Shown here: positions 7,709 to 16,689 of the stretch, in pieces
Layout: every line of letters starts with the position of its first letter
Position numbering within the stretch: position 1 is the stretch's first letter
NCBI GenBank assembly: GCA_015978205.1
Contig: JADWMM010000006.1
Coordinates: forward strand, 1-37,856
Source: Alkaliphilus sp. NP8
Lineage (GTDB): Bacteria; Bacillota; Clostridia; Peptostreptococcales; Natronincolaceae
Direction: 5' to 3'
DNA: 37,856 nt
Program-made: the position numbers and the translations under genes
The notes under the pieces: generated by a model
Seen by the model: only the letters and a program-made list of their open reading frames with translations
What the model was told of the DNA's origin: nothing
The model's database searches: none

Positions 7709-9721
7709 TTAGTTATAATCGTTTTTAACTATATTTTTATATCCAGTATAAGCAGCATATAGATAGGAACCATATACTCCAATAACTATTATCCCTGTTA
7801 TAAATATAGTCGGTCCTAACTTGAAAAGAAATGCTAAACCTACATTTCTTGACATTTTACCTACTATTGCTAGTGCTACTATAGAATGTACTATTGCTAA
7901 CATTAGAGGTGCCATAAAATGTATTAGAATTTGAGTAAATATAGTTTTACTAATCATATTATCAGAAACACCAATTTTTTTAAGTGTCTTATATCTACTT
8001 GCACTATCACTTGCTTCTGTTAACTGTTGAATTGCTAATACTGCTGCACTAGCTATTAAAAATACAAATCCCAGATATATTCCTATATATAAACTTGTTC
8101 CTATAGCACTTTTAGTTTCATTATAGATTTGAGTTTTGGTTTCTGCTCTTATAATAAAACCATATTTATTTAAAAGTTCATCATAGTTATAATCTATGTT
8201 GGCAAATTTTTGTCTTAACTCTTTAACATCTTCTTCTAGTTCTTGTTTTTTCACTTCATTTAGACTATTTATATACATAGTTGAATTGCTTTTATCCATG
8301 TTTTCTACAGCAGAATCTGGCACTATTGTTATTAAATTATATTCAATATCTTTTAGCTGTTTATCTATCTTTAGGCTGTATTTATTTCCGTTAATATTTA
8401 TTTCATCTTTATTATTTATTAGGTTATTTAATGCTTGCTTTTCATCGTTGTCATTTGTTAGTAATAGAACTTCATTTTCTTTTAACTCTACTGTTGAGTA
8501 TCCCTTTAACTTTCTCATTTCATTGTATTGTGATACTCTTATAGTTCCTAATTTTCCAACATATTTTTTCAGTCTCTCTTTTAAACTTTTATTTGCATAT
8601 TCATTTAATAAATCAGATACTTTAATGTTTGTGCCATATACGTCTAATACAGCATATTCATAAGATGGTATTAACTCAAAATCTACTGTTTTTAAGGCCT
8701 CTTCTATATCTTTTACTTCTTGTTTATCACTTCTAATGCTTAATTCTATATTAGCATCGAAAGGTGATAAATTTTCTAACTCTTTTTCTAGTTGAGCCTT
8801 AATGCTTAAACTTGATGATGACATTACTATAGTTGTAAATAACATAAGACATATTATTCCCATTGATATAAAGTTTGTATTTATCTTATTACTAAATTGC
8901 TTTATAACAAATATATTTAACTTTTTTAAATATATTTGTTTATTTTTCTTCAGCATAAATAATGTGAATCCAGCTAATCCAAAGAAAAATAATAGAGTAC
9001 CAGCACTTCCCCATACTATGGACAGAGGAAAATTAATATTTTTCGGATTAGACGCATACTTCCATCCTAAATAGTAAGCCCTTGATAAAACAGCTATAGA
9101 TAAAATGAATATTATGACTGAAATTACTGGGTTTCTAGCTTTTATTTCTTCACTTTTCTTTGATGCATTTATCATATCAATTAGTTTATGCTTGGACACA
9201 GCTACTGTATTAAATATCATAACTAAAATAAACATTGCACCAAAATATATTATAGTTTTGAAAATAGCGTTTGTAGATATAATAAAGCTATACTCATCCA
9301 TATTAAACTCAAATAGCTTGCCTGTAATCACTGAAATTCCTTGAGATAATATTACTCCTAGTAACAATCCTGTACCTAATGATATTATACCTACTATAAA
9401 AGTTTCATAAGTTAATATTTTAGATACTTTTCGTTTTGACATACCTAAAGTAGTATATATTCCAAACTCTTTTTTACGTTTCTTTAATAGAGCATTATTA
9501 GCGTATATAACTAATCCACCAAAAATAACTGAAATAAATATAGATATATAGGATATCAGTTTAACTAATACATCTATTCTATTCATATCCTGCATTACTG
9601 TTTGAGAGTTCATTGAGTTAAAATTATAGAATATACATACTGCTAATGTAAGAGTTATAAAATATATTGCATAATCTTTAAAGCTCTTTTTTATATTATT
9701 AGTAGCTATATTAAAATACAT
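7709..9721 (-). CDS. BceB-type FtsX-domain ABC transporter permease
   Basis: This is a 670-residue permease. The N-terminal helix sits at about 17-33, followed by an FtsX helix cluster, a large extracytoplasmic region of roughly 200 residues (from about 310, hydrophilic, rich in Lys/Glu/Asn), and a C-terminal three-helix FtsX unit. This layout is that of BceB-type permeases, which remove bacitracin-like and lantibiotic peptides from their lipid targets and signal to a BceS-type kinase. I place the start at 9721 (MYFNIATNN) because GGAGGTGAT lies just before it. It overlaps the ATPase gene by 11 bases, indicating translational coupling. Confidence 0.88.
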   Translation of the reverse strand: MYFNIATNNIKKSFKDYAIYFITLTLAVCIFYNFNSMNSQTVMQDMNRIDVLVKLISYISIFISVIFGGLVIYANNALLKKRKKEFGIYTTLGMSKRKVSKILTYETFIVGIISLGTGLLLGVILSQGISVITGKLFEFNMDEYSFIISTNAIFKTIIYFGAMFILVMIFNTVAVSKHKLIDMINASKKSEEIKARNPVISVIIFILSIAVLSRAYYLGWKYASNPKNINFPLSIVWGSAGTLLFFFGLAGFTLFMLKKNKQIYLKKLNIFVIKQFSNKINTNFISMGIICLMLFTTIVMSSSSLSIKAQLEKELENLSPFDANIELSIRSDKQEVKDIEEALKTVDFELIPSYEYAVLDVYGTNIKVSDLLNEYANKSLKERLKKYVGKLGTIRVSQYNEMRKLKGYSTVELKENEVLLLTNDNDEKQALNNLINNKDEININGNKYSLKIDKQLKDIEYNLITIVPDSAVENMDKSNSTMYINSLNEVKKQELEEDVKELRQKFANIDYNYDELLNKYGFIIRAETKTQIYNETKSAIGTSLYIGIYLGFVFLIASAAVLAIQQLTEASDSASRYKTLKKIGVSDNMISKTIFTQILIHFMAPLMLAIVHSIVALAIVGKMSRNVGLAFLFKLGPTIFITGIIVIGVYGSYLYAAYTGYKNIVKNDYN

Positions 9722-10478
9722 TATCAACATCACCTCCCAAAAGTGTCATTACTTCTATAATTCTATTGAAAAATTCTTTTCTCGAATCATTCCCTCTAAC
9801 TAATTCATTAAATATTTTACCATCTTTTATAAATAGTATCCTATTAGTATAACTTGCAGTGAAAGCATCATGAGTTACAAGTAATATGGTAGCTTCTAAA
9901 TCCCCATTTAATTTTTCAAGAGATTCTAATAATAATCTTGCAGATTTGGAATCTAAAGCACCTGTAGGTTCGTCTGCCAATATTAGTGATGGGTTAGTAA
10001 CTATTGCTCTAGCACAAGCTACTCTTTGCTTTTGTCCACCTGACATTTGGTATGGATATTTATTTAAAATATCTAAAATCCCCAGTGTTTCTGCAACTTT
10101 TTTTATTAAACTATCTATTTCCTTTGGCTTTCTTTCCTGTATTGTTAAAGCTAAAGCTATATTTTCATAACCAGTTAATGTGTCAAGCAAATTAAAATCT
10201 TGAAATATAAAACCTAACTCATCTCTTCTAAACTTATCTAGCTTTTTAGATTTTAATTTTGTAATTTCATAATTATTTATAGTAATATTACCAGTTGTTA
10301 CATTATCTATTGTTGCAATACAGTTAAGCAAGGTAGTTTTACCACTTCCTGATGGTCCCATTATTCCAACGAACTCAGCTTTATCTACCTTGAAGCTTAT
10401 GCCATCTAATGCTTTAGTTATAACTTCTTTTTTCCCATAATACTTTTCAACATTCTCTACGCTTAATATATTTTTCAT
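9711..10478 (-). CDS. BceA-type ABC transporter ATP-binding protein
   Basis: The ATPase is about 255 residues with Walker A GPSGSGKTT, Q-loop FIFQDFNLL, signature MSGGQKQRVACARAI, Walker B LILADEPTGALDS and H-loop LLVTHD. It belongs to the LolD/MacB/BceA subfamily. An upstream in-frame ATG exists at 10493, but GGAGG lies inside that extension, so the start at 10478 (MKNILSVENV) is preferred. It pairs with the overlapping permease and lies downstream of the kinase/regulator pair, separated by a terminator and a 217-base region holding a direct-repeat operator candidate. Confidence 0.92.
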   Translation of the reverse strand: MKNILSVENVEKYYGKKEVITKALDGISFKVDKAEFVGIMGPSGSGKTTLLNCIATIDNVTTGNITINNYEITKLKSKKLDKFRRDELGFIFQDFNLLDTLTGYENIALALTIQERKPKEIDSLIKKVAETLGILDILNKYPYQMSGGQKQRVACARAIVTNPSLILADEPTGALDSKSARLLLESLEKLNGDLEATILLVTHDAFTASYTNRILFIKDGKIFNELVRGNDSRKEFFNRIIEVMTLLGGDVDNVF

Positions 10479-10634
10479 ATTTATATCCTCCATTCAACTT
10501 TATTAAATTTGCTAACTTTTTTAAATCTACCTCATAATATTATTATATTAAGCTATTACTAGATCACATATCGAATTAGCTTTCATTAAAGTTTCATTTT
10601 CGTAAGATAATCTTTTGTTATAAGTTTCCCATTG

Positions 10635-10653
10635 GTACAAATCCTAGTACAAA
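10635..10653 (-). promoter_or_regulatory. Direct-repeat operator candidate upstream of bceA-like gene
   Basis: On the minus strand TTTGTAC occurs twice as TTTGTAC-TAGGA-TTTGTAC, with a 12-base period, about 160 bases before the transporter start codon. Tandem half-sites about one helical turn apart are typical of OmpR-type regulators. Assignment to the adjacent regulator is inference. Confidence 0.35.
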
Positions 10654-10680
10654 CAAACTGAGTCTAAAGCTTAAATAACA

Positions 10681-10712
10681 AAAAAGTATGAGCATTTAAA
10701 CTCACACTTTTT
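10681..10712. terminator. Bidirectional terminator between kinase and transporter genes
   Basis: The stem AGTGTGAG/CTCATACT (one G-U pair) is flanked by A-runs on one side and T-runs on the other on both strands. It lies at the stop codon of the kinase and should end the regulator-kinase transcript before the transporter genes. Confidence 0.7.
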
Positions 10713-11724
10713 AATTCAATAAATTAAAATTGCTTAATGGAAATATTATATTAACCTTTGTTCCTACCCCTAATTCAGATTTAATATTTATTTCTAAACC
10801 TAACTTATCACAGAGCTTTTTGCAAAGATATAATCCCATACCTGTAGATGTATTATATTTTCTTCCATGTTCTCCTGTAAAACCTTTTTCAAAAACTCTA
10901 TAAAGATCTTTATCTGAAATTCCTATACCATTATCTTGAATTGTAAGTATTACATTGTTCTTGTTAGTGGTTGAATATATTCTTATATTACCTTCTGTGG
11001 ATTTTATATACTTGATTGAATTAGTTATTATTTGATTGAGTATAAACTGTACCCATTTTATATCACTATATACAACAGCATTTATTTCATCTAATTGTAA
11101 ATTTATTCTTTTATTTATAAAGTCTTTAGAATTTCTTCTAATAGTATTATTTACAGCTACTGATAAGTCAAACTTCTTTATTATATAATCTTTACTAACA
11201 TCACTACTTCTCGAATAGTACAATGCCTGTTCTACAAACCCTTCTATTCTTTTTATTTCTTTACCTATATTATTTGTAATAGGACTTTTATTATTTTCTA
11301 TAATCAACATACTCGATGAAATAGGTGTTTTAATTTCATGAACCCAGGTCTCAATATATTCTCTATACTCTAACTGAAGATGTTTATAATAATTTACATG
11401 CTCATGCATTTCCTTATTACATGTTTTTAATATATCATAAAAAAGTTTACCTTCTAAAAATTCTGGTTTTTCTATGACTTCTGGCAACAGATACTTTTTA
11501 TCAAGATTTTGTAATACTTCTTCCATACCATTATAATGTTTTGCATATTTAAGAAACTCTATACTAATATAAGTTACTAAAGGTAAAAACCATATTGCAA
11601 AAATTGAAAATATGACAATGGTTTTTATGTCCAGTATAGCTAACACAAAAGCTAGAATAAGAAAAGCTATGAAATTTATAAAAATGAATAAAAATCTTTC
11701 TTTTAAATATCCTTTTATACTCAT
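10711..11724 (-). CDS. BceS-type intramembrane-sensing histidine kinase
   Basis: This 337-residue kinase has two closely spaced membrane helices (residues about 11-31 and 35-55) and almost no extracytoplasmic loop. That is the hallmark of intramembrane-sensing kinases that work with a BceAB-type transporter. The phosphoacceptor His lies in WVHEIKTPIS (about residue 129). Later motifs are QFILNQIITNSIKY (N box), DNGIGI (G1), FEKGFTGEHG and GMGLYLCKKL (G2). The start overlaps the regulator stop by four bases (ATGA), so the two are translated together. Confidence 0.92.
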   Translation of the reverse strand: MSIKGYLKERFLFIFINFIAFLILAFVLAILDIKTIVIFSIFAIWFLPLVTYISIEFLKYAKHYNGMEEVLQNLDKKYLLPEVIEKPEFLEGKLFYDILKTCNKEMHEHVNYYKHLQLEYREYIETWVHEIKTPISSSMLIIENNKSPITNNIGKEIKRIEGFVEQALYYSRSSDVSKDYIIKKFDLSVAVNNTIRRNSKDFINKRINLQLDEINAVVYSDIKWVQFILNQIITNSIKYIKSTEGNIRIYSTTNKNNVILTIQDNGIGISDKDLYRVFEKGFTGEHGRKYNTSTGMGLYLCKKLCDKLGLEINIKSELGVGTKVNIIFPLSNFNLLN

Positions 11725-12389
11725 GGCATTATGTACCCTAGACCTCTTCTTGTTTCTATTACATTACTTACACCTATATCTTCAAGGGTTTTTCTTAACC
11801 TTGTTACATTTACAGACAGTGTATTATCATCAATAAAAACATCTGAGTTCCATAAGTATTCCATTAATTCTTCTCTAGATACTATAGTCCCTTTATTTTT
11901 TATGAGATAAGAAAGTATTTTTATTTCATTCTTAGTTAATTGTTCTGTTTTTTCCTTATAAACAATACTACCATTTAATAGGTTTAATTTAATATCATTG
12001 TACTCTAATATATCATTAGGAGTGCTTTTAGAAGCTCTCTTTAAGACTGCTGAAATACGCGCTAAAAGTATTTGTGTATTGTAAGGTTTCGTAATAAAAT
12101 CATCTGCACCTAAATTCATACTCATAAGTTCATCTGTTTCACTATCTCTACTTGTCACTACTATTATTGGTATATCCGCATTTTTTCTAACCTCTCTACA
12201 TATATGATATCCATCAAAAACAGGTAAGTTTATATCTAATAAAATGAGGTCAGCATTTGATTCATATATGTATTCAAATATATTGTTAAAATCATCTGGA
12301 GCATCAACATCGTAACCGTATTTAGATAAAAATGTCCTAAGCTCTTCTCTTATGGTTTTAGCATCCTCTATTATAATAATTTTTTTCAT
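11721..12389 (-). CDS. OmpR/PhoB-type response regulator (BceR-like)
   Basis: This is a 222-residue two-domain regulator. The receiver has acidic pocket ED at 8-9, phosphoacceptor Asp52 in LILLDINLP, the Thr in VVTSRD, and the Lys in FITKPY. The C-terminal winged helix contains LTKNEIKILSYLI, REELMEYLW and TLSVNVTRLRKTLEDIG. An ATG at 12407 is in frame, but GGAGGATAAGA lies just before the ATG at 12389, so that start is used. It is expected to activate the neighbouring transporter genes when peptide antibiotics are sensed. Confidence 0.92.
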   Translation of the reverse strand: MKKIIIIEDAKTIREELRTFLSKYGYDVDAPDDFNNIFEYIYESNADLILLDINLPVFDGYHICREVRKNADIPIIVVTSRDSETDELMSMNLGADDFITKPYNTQILLARISAVLKRASKSTPNDILEYNDIKLNLLNGSIVYKEKTEQLTKNEIKILSYLIKNKGTIVSREELMEYLWNSDVFIDDNTLSVNVTRLRKTLEDIGVSNVIETRRGLGYIMP

Positions 12390-12587
12390 TCTTATCCTCC
12401 AATACAATATGTTTAAAGCAATTTCACTACTTATTACATATTATATCAGAAAAATAGTCATTTTATAAAATCTATGTACACAGTTACAAGATATTACTCA
12501 GATACAACCTATAATTGAAAACAATAAAAGTATATACAAATCAAATTAATGAATATAAAAATAAACTTATACCAAAATATAAGATAA

Positions 12588-12608
12588 ACTCCTCTAATTT
12601 AGAGGAGT
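12588..12608 (-). terminator. Terminator after the DUF4179 gene
   Basis: A perfect stem ACTCCTCT/AGAGGAGT with a five-base loop lies just after the stop codon at 12615. It is followed on the minus strand by TTTATCTTAT. It separates the sigma/anti-sigma pair from the two-component genes. Confidence 0.65.
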
Positions 12609-12614
12609 CTTTAT

Positions 12615-13724
12615 TTATTTTAAATCAATAATAATATTATCCATTAAGAATTCTCTATCTTCCTTTGTTTTTATTGGTTTTAATTCTGTCTCGTTTCCAT
12701 TTTCATCAAAAGAAACCCCACCTTTTTGGGTAGAACAATATATTTCTGGCGTAATAATTAATTTTGTTGCTTTTTTATCTAACTTACCAAAGGTCATACT
12801 CCAGTTCATAATACCTGTATGTATATTCCCTTGTCCTCCATTTCCTTGCCCTTCATAAACATTTCCCAAATCATCCTTAACTATTAGTTCGGTAGTCACA
12901 CTATCCCAATCATTTCTATACTCCTCAGGTACTTTTTGGGTATATTCAATAATAAATGACATTGGTGTTGTAATTATATTATCAATAGTTACAGTAAAAT
13001 CATCTTTTTCTGTAGTCTGATTTATTACTTTATTGCTACGCTCAGCAGCTTGTAACTGAAATGTAAAATCCCATTCACCTTTAATTTTTTCTTCATTGTC
13101 TCCATTAAATACTAGTATATCTTCAATCTCTAACTTACATTTTACTTGTTCCAATTCTCCTGAAATACTGTAAGTTGCCTGTCCAATATAGGTTCCTTCT
13201 GCTACTTTTTCTACTTGTTCTCCGCCTGTAAGTCCACCTCTATAATTAATTATATCAAAAGAAGGTCCTAGCCCTACCATTGGATGACTTCCTAAATCCT
13301 TATCAGTATTGATCTCATAAGTATACGTAATAGTTTTACCATCAAAAATTGCATCTTTAATAGTCATTTTAATACCATTGCTCTCTTTAGTAATATTAAT
13401 TTCATTGGAATTTTCTTTGTATAAATCATATACACCAGTACGACCATTATCCAAAAATCGAAATATGTCTCCTATAATTGGAATTTCAGAAGCATATGAC
13501 GGGTTAGTAATACCTATATAACCAGTACCTCCTATTGCTAAACTAATAAGAGCTGCTGCAATTATTCTCTTGCTGTTCCAACCTTTATCACTTTTGATCG
13601 ATTGTTTTAATCTTTTTTTCACACTTGCTTTTTCTAACTCTGTTGTTTCTATCTCTCTTTCTATTTCTTCTATTTCCATATCATTCACCTCGACTTCTTG
13701 TAATAGTTGATAAATATTCTTCAT
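12615..13724 (-). CDS. DUF4179 membrane protein, probable anti-sigma factor
   Basis: The protein is 369 residues: a charged cytoplasmic N-terminus of about 50 residues, one membrane helix (about 53-73), then the DUF4179 hallmark NPSYASEIPIIGDIFRFLDN and a large extracytoplasmic beta-rich region. DUF4179 proteins are regularly encoded next to ECF sigma factors and are thought to hold them at the membrane. Here the start codon directly follows the sigma-factor stop codon, supporting that pairing. The signal sensed is unknown. Confidence 0.85.
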   Translation of the reverse strand: MKNIYQLLQEVEVNDMEIEEIEREIETTELEKASVKKRLKQSIKSDKGWNSKRIIAAALISLAIGGTGYIGITNPSYASEIPIIGDIFRFLDNGRTGVYDLYKENSNEINITKESNGIKMTIKDAIFDGKTITYTYEINTDKDLGSHPMVGLGPSFDIINYRGGLTGGEQVEKVAEGTYIGQATYSISGELEQVKCKLEIEDILVFNGDNEEKIKGEWDFTFQLQAAERSNKVINQTTEKDDFTVTIDNIITTPMSFIIEYTQKVPEEYRNDWDSVTTELIVKDDLGNVYEGQGNGGQGNIHTGIMNWSMTFGKLDKKATKLIITPEIYCSTQKGGVSFDENGNETELKPIKTKEDREFLMDNIIIDLK

Positions 13725-14285
13725 CTATATTTCCCCCAATCTAGTTGTTTTTACTTGCTGTTTTAATTTTTTCTTTCCTCTAAAAACCCTATTATCTACA
13801 GCAGTTCTAGTTAATCCTAATTGATTTGCAATTTCCTCTGATTTAATTCCTAAAAAAAATTTCATAGTAAATATTTTGCGATCAACCGGTGACAATGTAT
13901 TAATTAGATCTATTAGTTCTTTCTTATTTTCATTTATCATAAATTCATCTTCTGTAGATTTAGACCCTACTAGAAAATCCGTTTCCAACGAAACTTCCTC
14001 ACGTTTAGTTAACTTTCTATAATAATCAATAGCTTGATACTTAGATATTTTATATATCCACTTCTTAAATTCTTCTTCATTTCCTTCAAATTGATTTACA
14101 TTGTTCCATATAGCAAGAAATACGTCATTAACACACTCTTCTACAGCACAATCTTTATCTCTTGGACCTAAAACTTTATACACTGTGCCTTTTACTAATC
14201 CTAAATATTTGTCTACTATAAACTCTAATGCGTCTTCTTTTCTCCTCTTTAAACACTTTATGTAATTTTCCTCATTACACTTCAT
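13725..14285 (-). CDS. ECF-type RNA polymerase sigma factor
   Basis: This is a 186-residue sigma-70 family protein with region 2 (FIVDKYLGLVKGTVYKVLG, then FKKWIYKISKYQAIDYYRK) and region 4 (INTLSPVDRKIFTMKFFLGI then SEEIANQLGLTRTAVDNRVF). Regions 1 and 3 are absent, as in ECF factors. AGGAGG lies 9 bases before the ATG. It forms a two-gene unit with the DUF4179 protein downstream. I cannot identify the promoter it recognises. Confidence 0.9.
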   Translation of the reverse strand: MKCNEENYIKCLKRRKEDALEFIVDKYLGLVKGTVYKVLGPRDKDCAVEECVNDVFLAIWNNVNQFEGNEEEFKKWIYKISKYQAIDYYRKLTKREEVSLETDFLVGSKSTEDEFMINENKKELIDLINTLSPVDRKIFTMKFFLGIKSEEIANQLGLTRTAVDNRVFRGKKKLKQQVKTTRLGEI

Positions 14286-14480
14286 ATATTTTTTCCTCCT
14301 AGATATTCAGTAAAAGCTCTTACACTATATACAACGAAATAAAATATATTTTCTCTCACTTTTTTAATAAGTTTTTTTCCTCTACTTATTCTTACATAAA
14401 TGTAATACTATTGTCACTTAAATCAATATGACATAGAATGACTGCATGTTACTATAATAGAGAATTAAATACTACTAGAT
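14286..14480. other. Intergenic region upstream of the sigma factor
   Basis: This AT-rich stretch holds the sigma-factor RBS and presumably its promoter. I see no gene, RNA or strong repeat in it. The remainder of the gap up to the IS110 element is described in the next entry. Confidence 0.4.
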
Positions 14481-14638
14481 ATGGATACTAAAAATAAATT
14501 AACAAATTTAGATAAGCAATCTGGTAGTATGTCAAGAAAAGATTTTTAGATAAATCAAACAGAAGTTTTAAAAAAGGGTAACCTTAATAAAACCTACGAT
14601 TTTTCACAAAAAATAGGTTTCGAAAATAAAAATATTTT
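14481..14638 (+). pseudogene. Possible 5' remnant of a gene cut by the IS110 element
   Basis: An ATG at 14481 opens 22 codons ending in SGSMSRKDF, followed by an in-frame TAG at 14547-14549. The same frame then stays open (QTEVLKKGNLNKTYDFSQKI and on) up to the transposase-gene boundary. The SRKDF segment near the N-terminus resembles an SRRxFLK-type twin-arginine export signal, but only one Arg is present. No good RBS precedes the ATG. I do not recognise the product, and this could be chance. Confidence 0.25.
14589..14620 (-). terminator. Hairpin downstream of IS110 transposase
   Basis: An extended imperfect stem pairs AAACCTA with TAGGTTT and an inner ATTTTT/AAAAAT. It is followed on the minus strand by a TATT-rich stretch. 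It lies 20-50 bases after the transposase stop codon. It may be a terminator or part of the element's right end. Confidence 0.4.
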
Positions 14639-15916
14639 TTATTGAGTGTCTCCAACTTTATCGCTGGAGTAGATTTGATTTTTAGTCAGCAATCCAAAAA
14701 TCAGACGTACTAATTTACGTGATGTAAGTGCGAGTGCTCTTTTATGACAGTGTGTAGTTACTTCACTGTACTTCTTGTTATAGAAGTCCCTGTATTCAGG
14801 AATATTGTTTTTAACGCTATTAGCGGCTTCTATTAGATAATATCTGAGGTATTTGTTACCTGTTTTGGTCATTCTAGTGTCATCTGCAGAATAATTACCA
14901 GATTGATTGACTCTCCAAGTAAGACCAGCATATTTAGCTAATGCATTATGAGAATTAAATGAATTAATTGAACCGATTTCTGCAAGGATACCACTGGCAA
15001 GTACTGGACCAATCCCTGGAATTGAAATAAGTGACTGATATTCAGTACTATTAAGTCCTTTGATAGTTTTTTCAATAGCCTTATCAATAGTCTTAATTTC
15101 ATCATCAAAAGCTTTAATAAGATTAAAAGAAGATGAAATAGACGTATTTAATGGTTCATATAACACTTTATCTAAGCGATAAGAATCTCTAGCAGCTTTT
15201 TGTAGTAATTTAGCAGTTCCTACAGGATCACTAAAACGATTTTTACCTTTAGCAGACACAAATTCTACTAGTTCTTCAATAGATGAATAAGCAATATCAT
15301 CTAAGGAAAGAAACTCGGTTAGAACTGCAGCCGAAGTAGTACCGTAGGTATTGGAAAAAGGTTGTTCCTTTTTATCTAATACAGCCAATTCGCTAAACTT
15401 TAAATAAATATTAGATACCATATAAGCTTTTTCTCTAGTAATACACTCAACTATGTGGAGTCTATGTCTAGAAAGTCTTTGCAGAGCAAGGAATTGTGCT
15501 CCACGCCAAGGCTCACTAGTAATTCTACCTACTCTAGCAAAGTCAGCAATAATATAAGCATCAAGTGGATCTGTTTTATCCATATCCACAAATGACTTTC
15601 TGTAGTTAGCAACAGACTTTGGATTGAGGCAATACACAAGAGGCTTGTAAAACATTAAATCTTCGTTAGAAGATAGAAAATTGGCAATGTGAGTACTGTA
15701 AAAAGAAGTAGATTCTAAAGCAATAACCACATGTTTTAAACCATTAGAATTTAAACAGTCTATGATATTTTCCAAGATAGATTCAGCACCAGGCTGGTTA
15801 TTCAGAGCTTGCATTTCAATAAATTGATTGCCCCTAAAATCAAGGGCACACAAAACGTTAGTTTTAGAACTAACATCAATACCAACAAATAAAGTAGACA
15901 TAAAGTTGTTCTTCAT
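14639..15916 (-). CDS. IS110-family DEDD transposase/recombinase
   Basis: The protein is about 425 residues. The N-terminal RuvC-like domain shows FVGIDVSSKTN (first Asp), VIALESTSFYS (Glu) and MDKTDPLDAYIIADFAR (paired Asp). The C-terminal domain shows LISIPGIGPVLASGILAEIG, then KYAGLTW and QSGNYSADDTRMTKTGNKYL, which carries the conserved Ser of Transposase_20. All four acidic residues and the Ser are present, so it may be active. The start at 15916 is chosen because AAAGGTGGTGATTTC lies just before it. IS110 recombinases act with a bridge RNA. Confidence 0.92.
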   Translation of the reverse strand: MKNNFMSTLFVGIDVSSKTNVLCALDFRGNQFIEMQALNNQPGAESILENIIDCLNSNGLKHVVIALESTSFYSTHIANFLSSNEDLMFYKPLVYCLNPKSVANYRKSFVDMDKTDPLDAYIIADFARVGRITSEPWRGAQFLALQRLSRHRLHIVECITREKAYMVSNIYLKFSELAVLDKKEQPFSNTYGTTSAAVLTEFLSLDDIAYSSIEELVEFVSAKGKNRFSDPVGTAKLLQKAARDSYRLDKVLYEPLNTSISSSFNLIKAFDDEIKTIDKAIEKTIKGLNSTEYQSLISIPGIGPVLASGILAEIGSINSFNSHNALAKYAGLTWRVNQSGNYSADDTRMTKTGNKYLRYYLIEAANSVKNNIPEYRDFYNKKYSEVTTHCHKRALALTSRKLVRLIFGLLTKNQIYSSDKVGDTQ

Positions 15917-15949
15917 GAAATCACCACCTTTCATAAGGGATAGTGTTGA

Positions 15950-16165
15950 ACAATTAGTAAAAGAGATACCCTAATCTTAGAAGCCCATTGCAACCTCGCA
16001 TTATTAGCATTCATCTTTGAAAAATACCTTGCTGTTGGCTAATCAAAGCGATGCAGCATCTGAGTAAGCAGAATATGACGACTAAGTCAGGAAGCATGCT
16101 TATTAGGCAATAGCCGTAAGGCTTTGCAAGGAGAAAAAGAATTGTCCTTCGCTAATTATTCTATA
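15950..16165 (-). ncRNA. Candidate IS110 bridge RNA
   Basis: The non-coding region just upstream of the transposase is comparatively GC-rich and foldable. On the minus strand CCTTGC (16126-16131) pairs with GCAAGG (16027-16032), with further pairing GGCTA/TAGCC inside, and a local AGCC-TTAC-GGCT hairpin. Known IS110-group elements transcribe a bridge RNA from this position, with loops specifying target and donor. No covariance test was possible, and the guide loops are not identified. Confidence 0.45.
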
Positions 16166-16267
16166 ACTATATTTTAGCCTTAGGATATCTCAATTAACAA
16201 GAAAAAAACAAATATGCTTAGACCATTAAGTAATGGTTCTAAACATATTATACGAGGAGGAGTTTAA

Positions 16268-16480
16268 ATGAAAAAATATATTTTAGCTTTAATATCATTT
16301 ATTTTAGGTGCAAGTTGTTTTGTTGCTTACTCTGTTATAGGGTCTGAAGTAGCCCCTGATGGTGCTCTTGTAGAACCATTCTTTTTAATACCAGTAGGTT
16401 ACCTATTAATTGCTATTGCTATAATTATCCCATTAATAGTTACTGTACTTTCGTTTTTTCGTAACCCCAAAACAAGATAA
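16268..16480 (+). CDS. DUF3955-family small membrane protein
   Basis: The 70-residue protein has two predicted membrane helices (about 4-24 and 38-63) separated by SVIGSEVAPDGALVEPFFLI, a conserved loop of DUF3955 proteins. GAGGAGGAG provides a strong RBS. The leader contains an imperfect hairpin at about 16215-16250 (CCATTA/TAATGG core). Function is unknown for the family. Confidence 0.75.
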   Translation: MKKYILALISFILGASCFVAYSVIGSEVAPDGALVEPFFLIPVGYLLIAIAIIIPLIVTVLSFFRNPKTR

Positions 16481-16657
16481 ATTATATCCTTAAGTTGCAT
16501 TAAATTAGAGAACAAAACAATATATATTTTAGATAAGGATAGGCTTTGATAATTATCTAAAAACTTGTATATAAAATCTCTCTAACATTAGAATATTGCT
16601 ATTCTCCTAATACCGTTGCTCAATTATAATAAAATTCTTTAAGTATAGATTGAGAAA
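16481..16657. other. Intergenic spacer upstream of the threonine aldolase promoter
   Basis: No open frame, RNA gene or convincing terminator is visible in this AT-rich stretch after the DUF3955 gene. The promoter and operator of the next gene begin just after it. Confidence 0.4.
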
Positions 16658-16660
16658 TAT

Positions 16661-16689
16661 TTGAAAATTCAACCATATTCATTTATAAT
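16661..16689 (+). promoter_or_regulatory. Sigma-A-type promoter of threonine aldolase gene
   Basis: TTGAAA (16661-16666) and a perfect TATAAT (16684-16689) are separated by 17 bases. The spacing is optimal, and a downstream inverted repeat covers the expected start site. Confidence 0.6.

Larger units (their letters stand above)
14600..16190 (-). mobile_element. IS110-family insertion sequence (boundaries approximate)
   Basis: The element consists of one DEDD transposase gene, a short downstream tail and a structured upstream non-coding region of roughly 270 bases. A long upstream and short downstream end is the arrangement of the IS110 group. The upstream region is clearly richer in G and C than its surroundings. 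Exact ends cannot be fixed because IS110 elements lack long inverted repeats and usual target duplications. Confidence 0.7.

Noticed and set aside
12615-14285. Sigma/DUF4179 pair as a classical zinc-type (ZAS) anti-sigma system
   Set aside because: The anti-sigma N-terminus lacks the HxxxCxxC motif.
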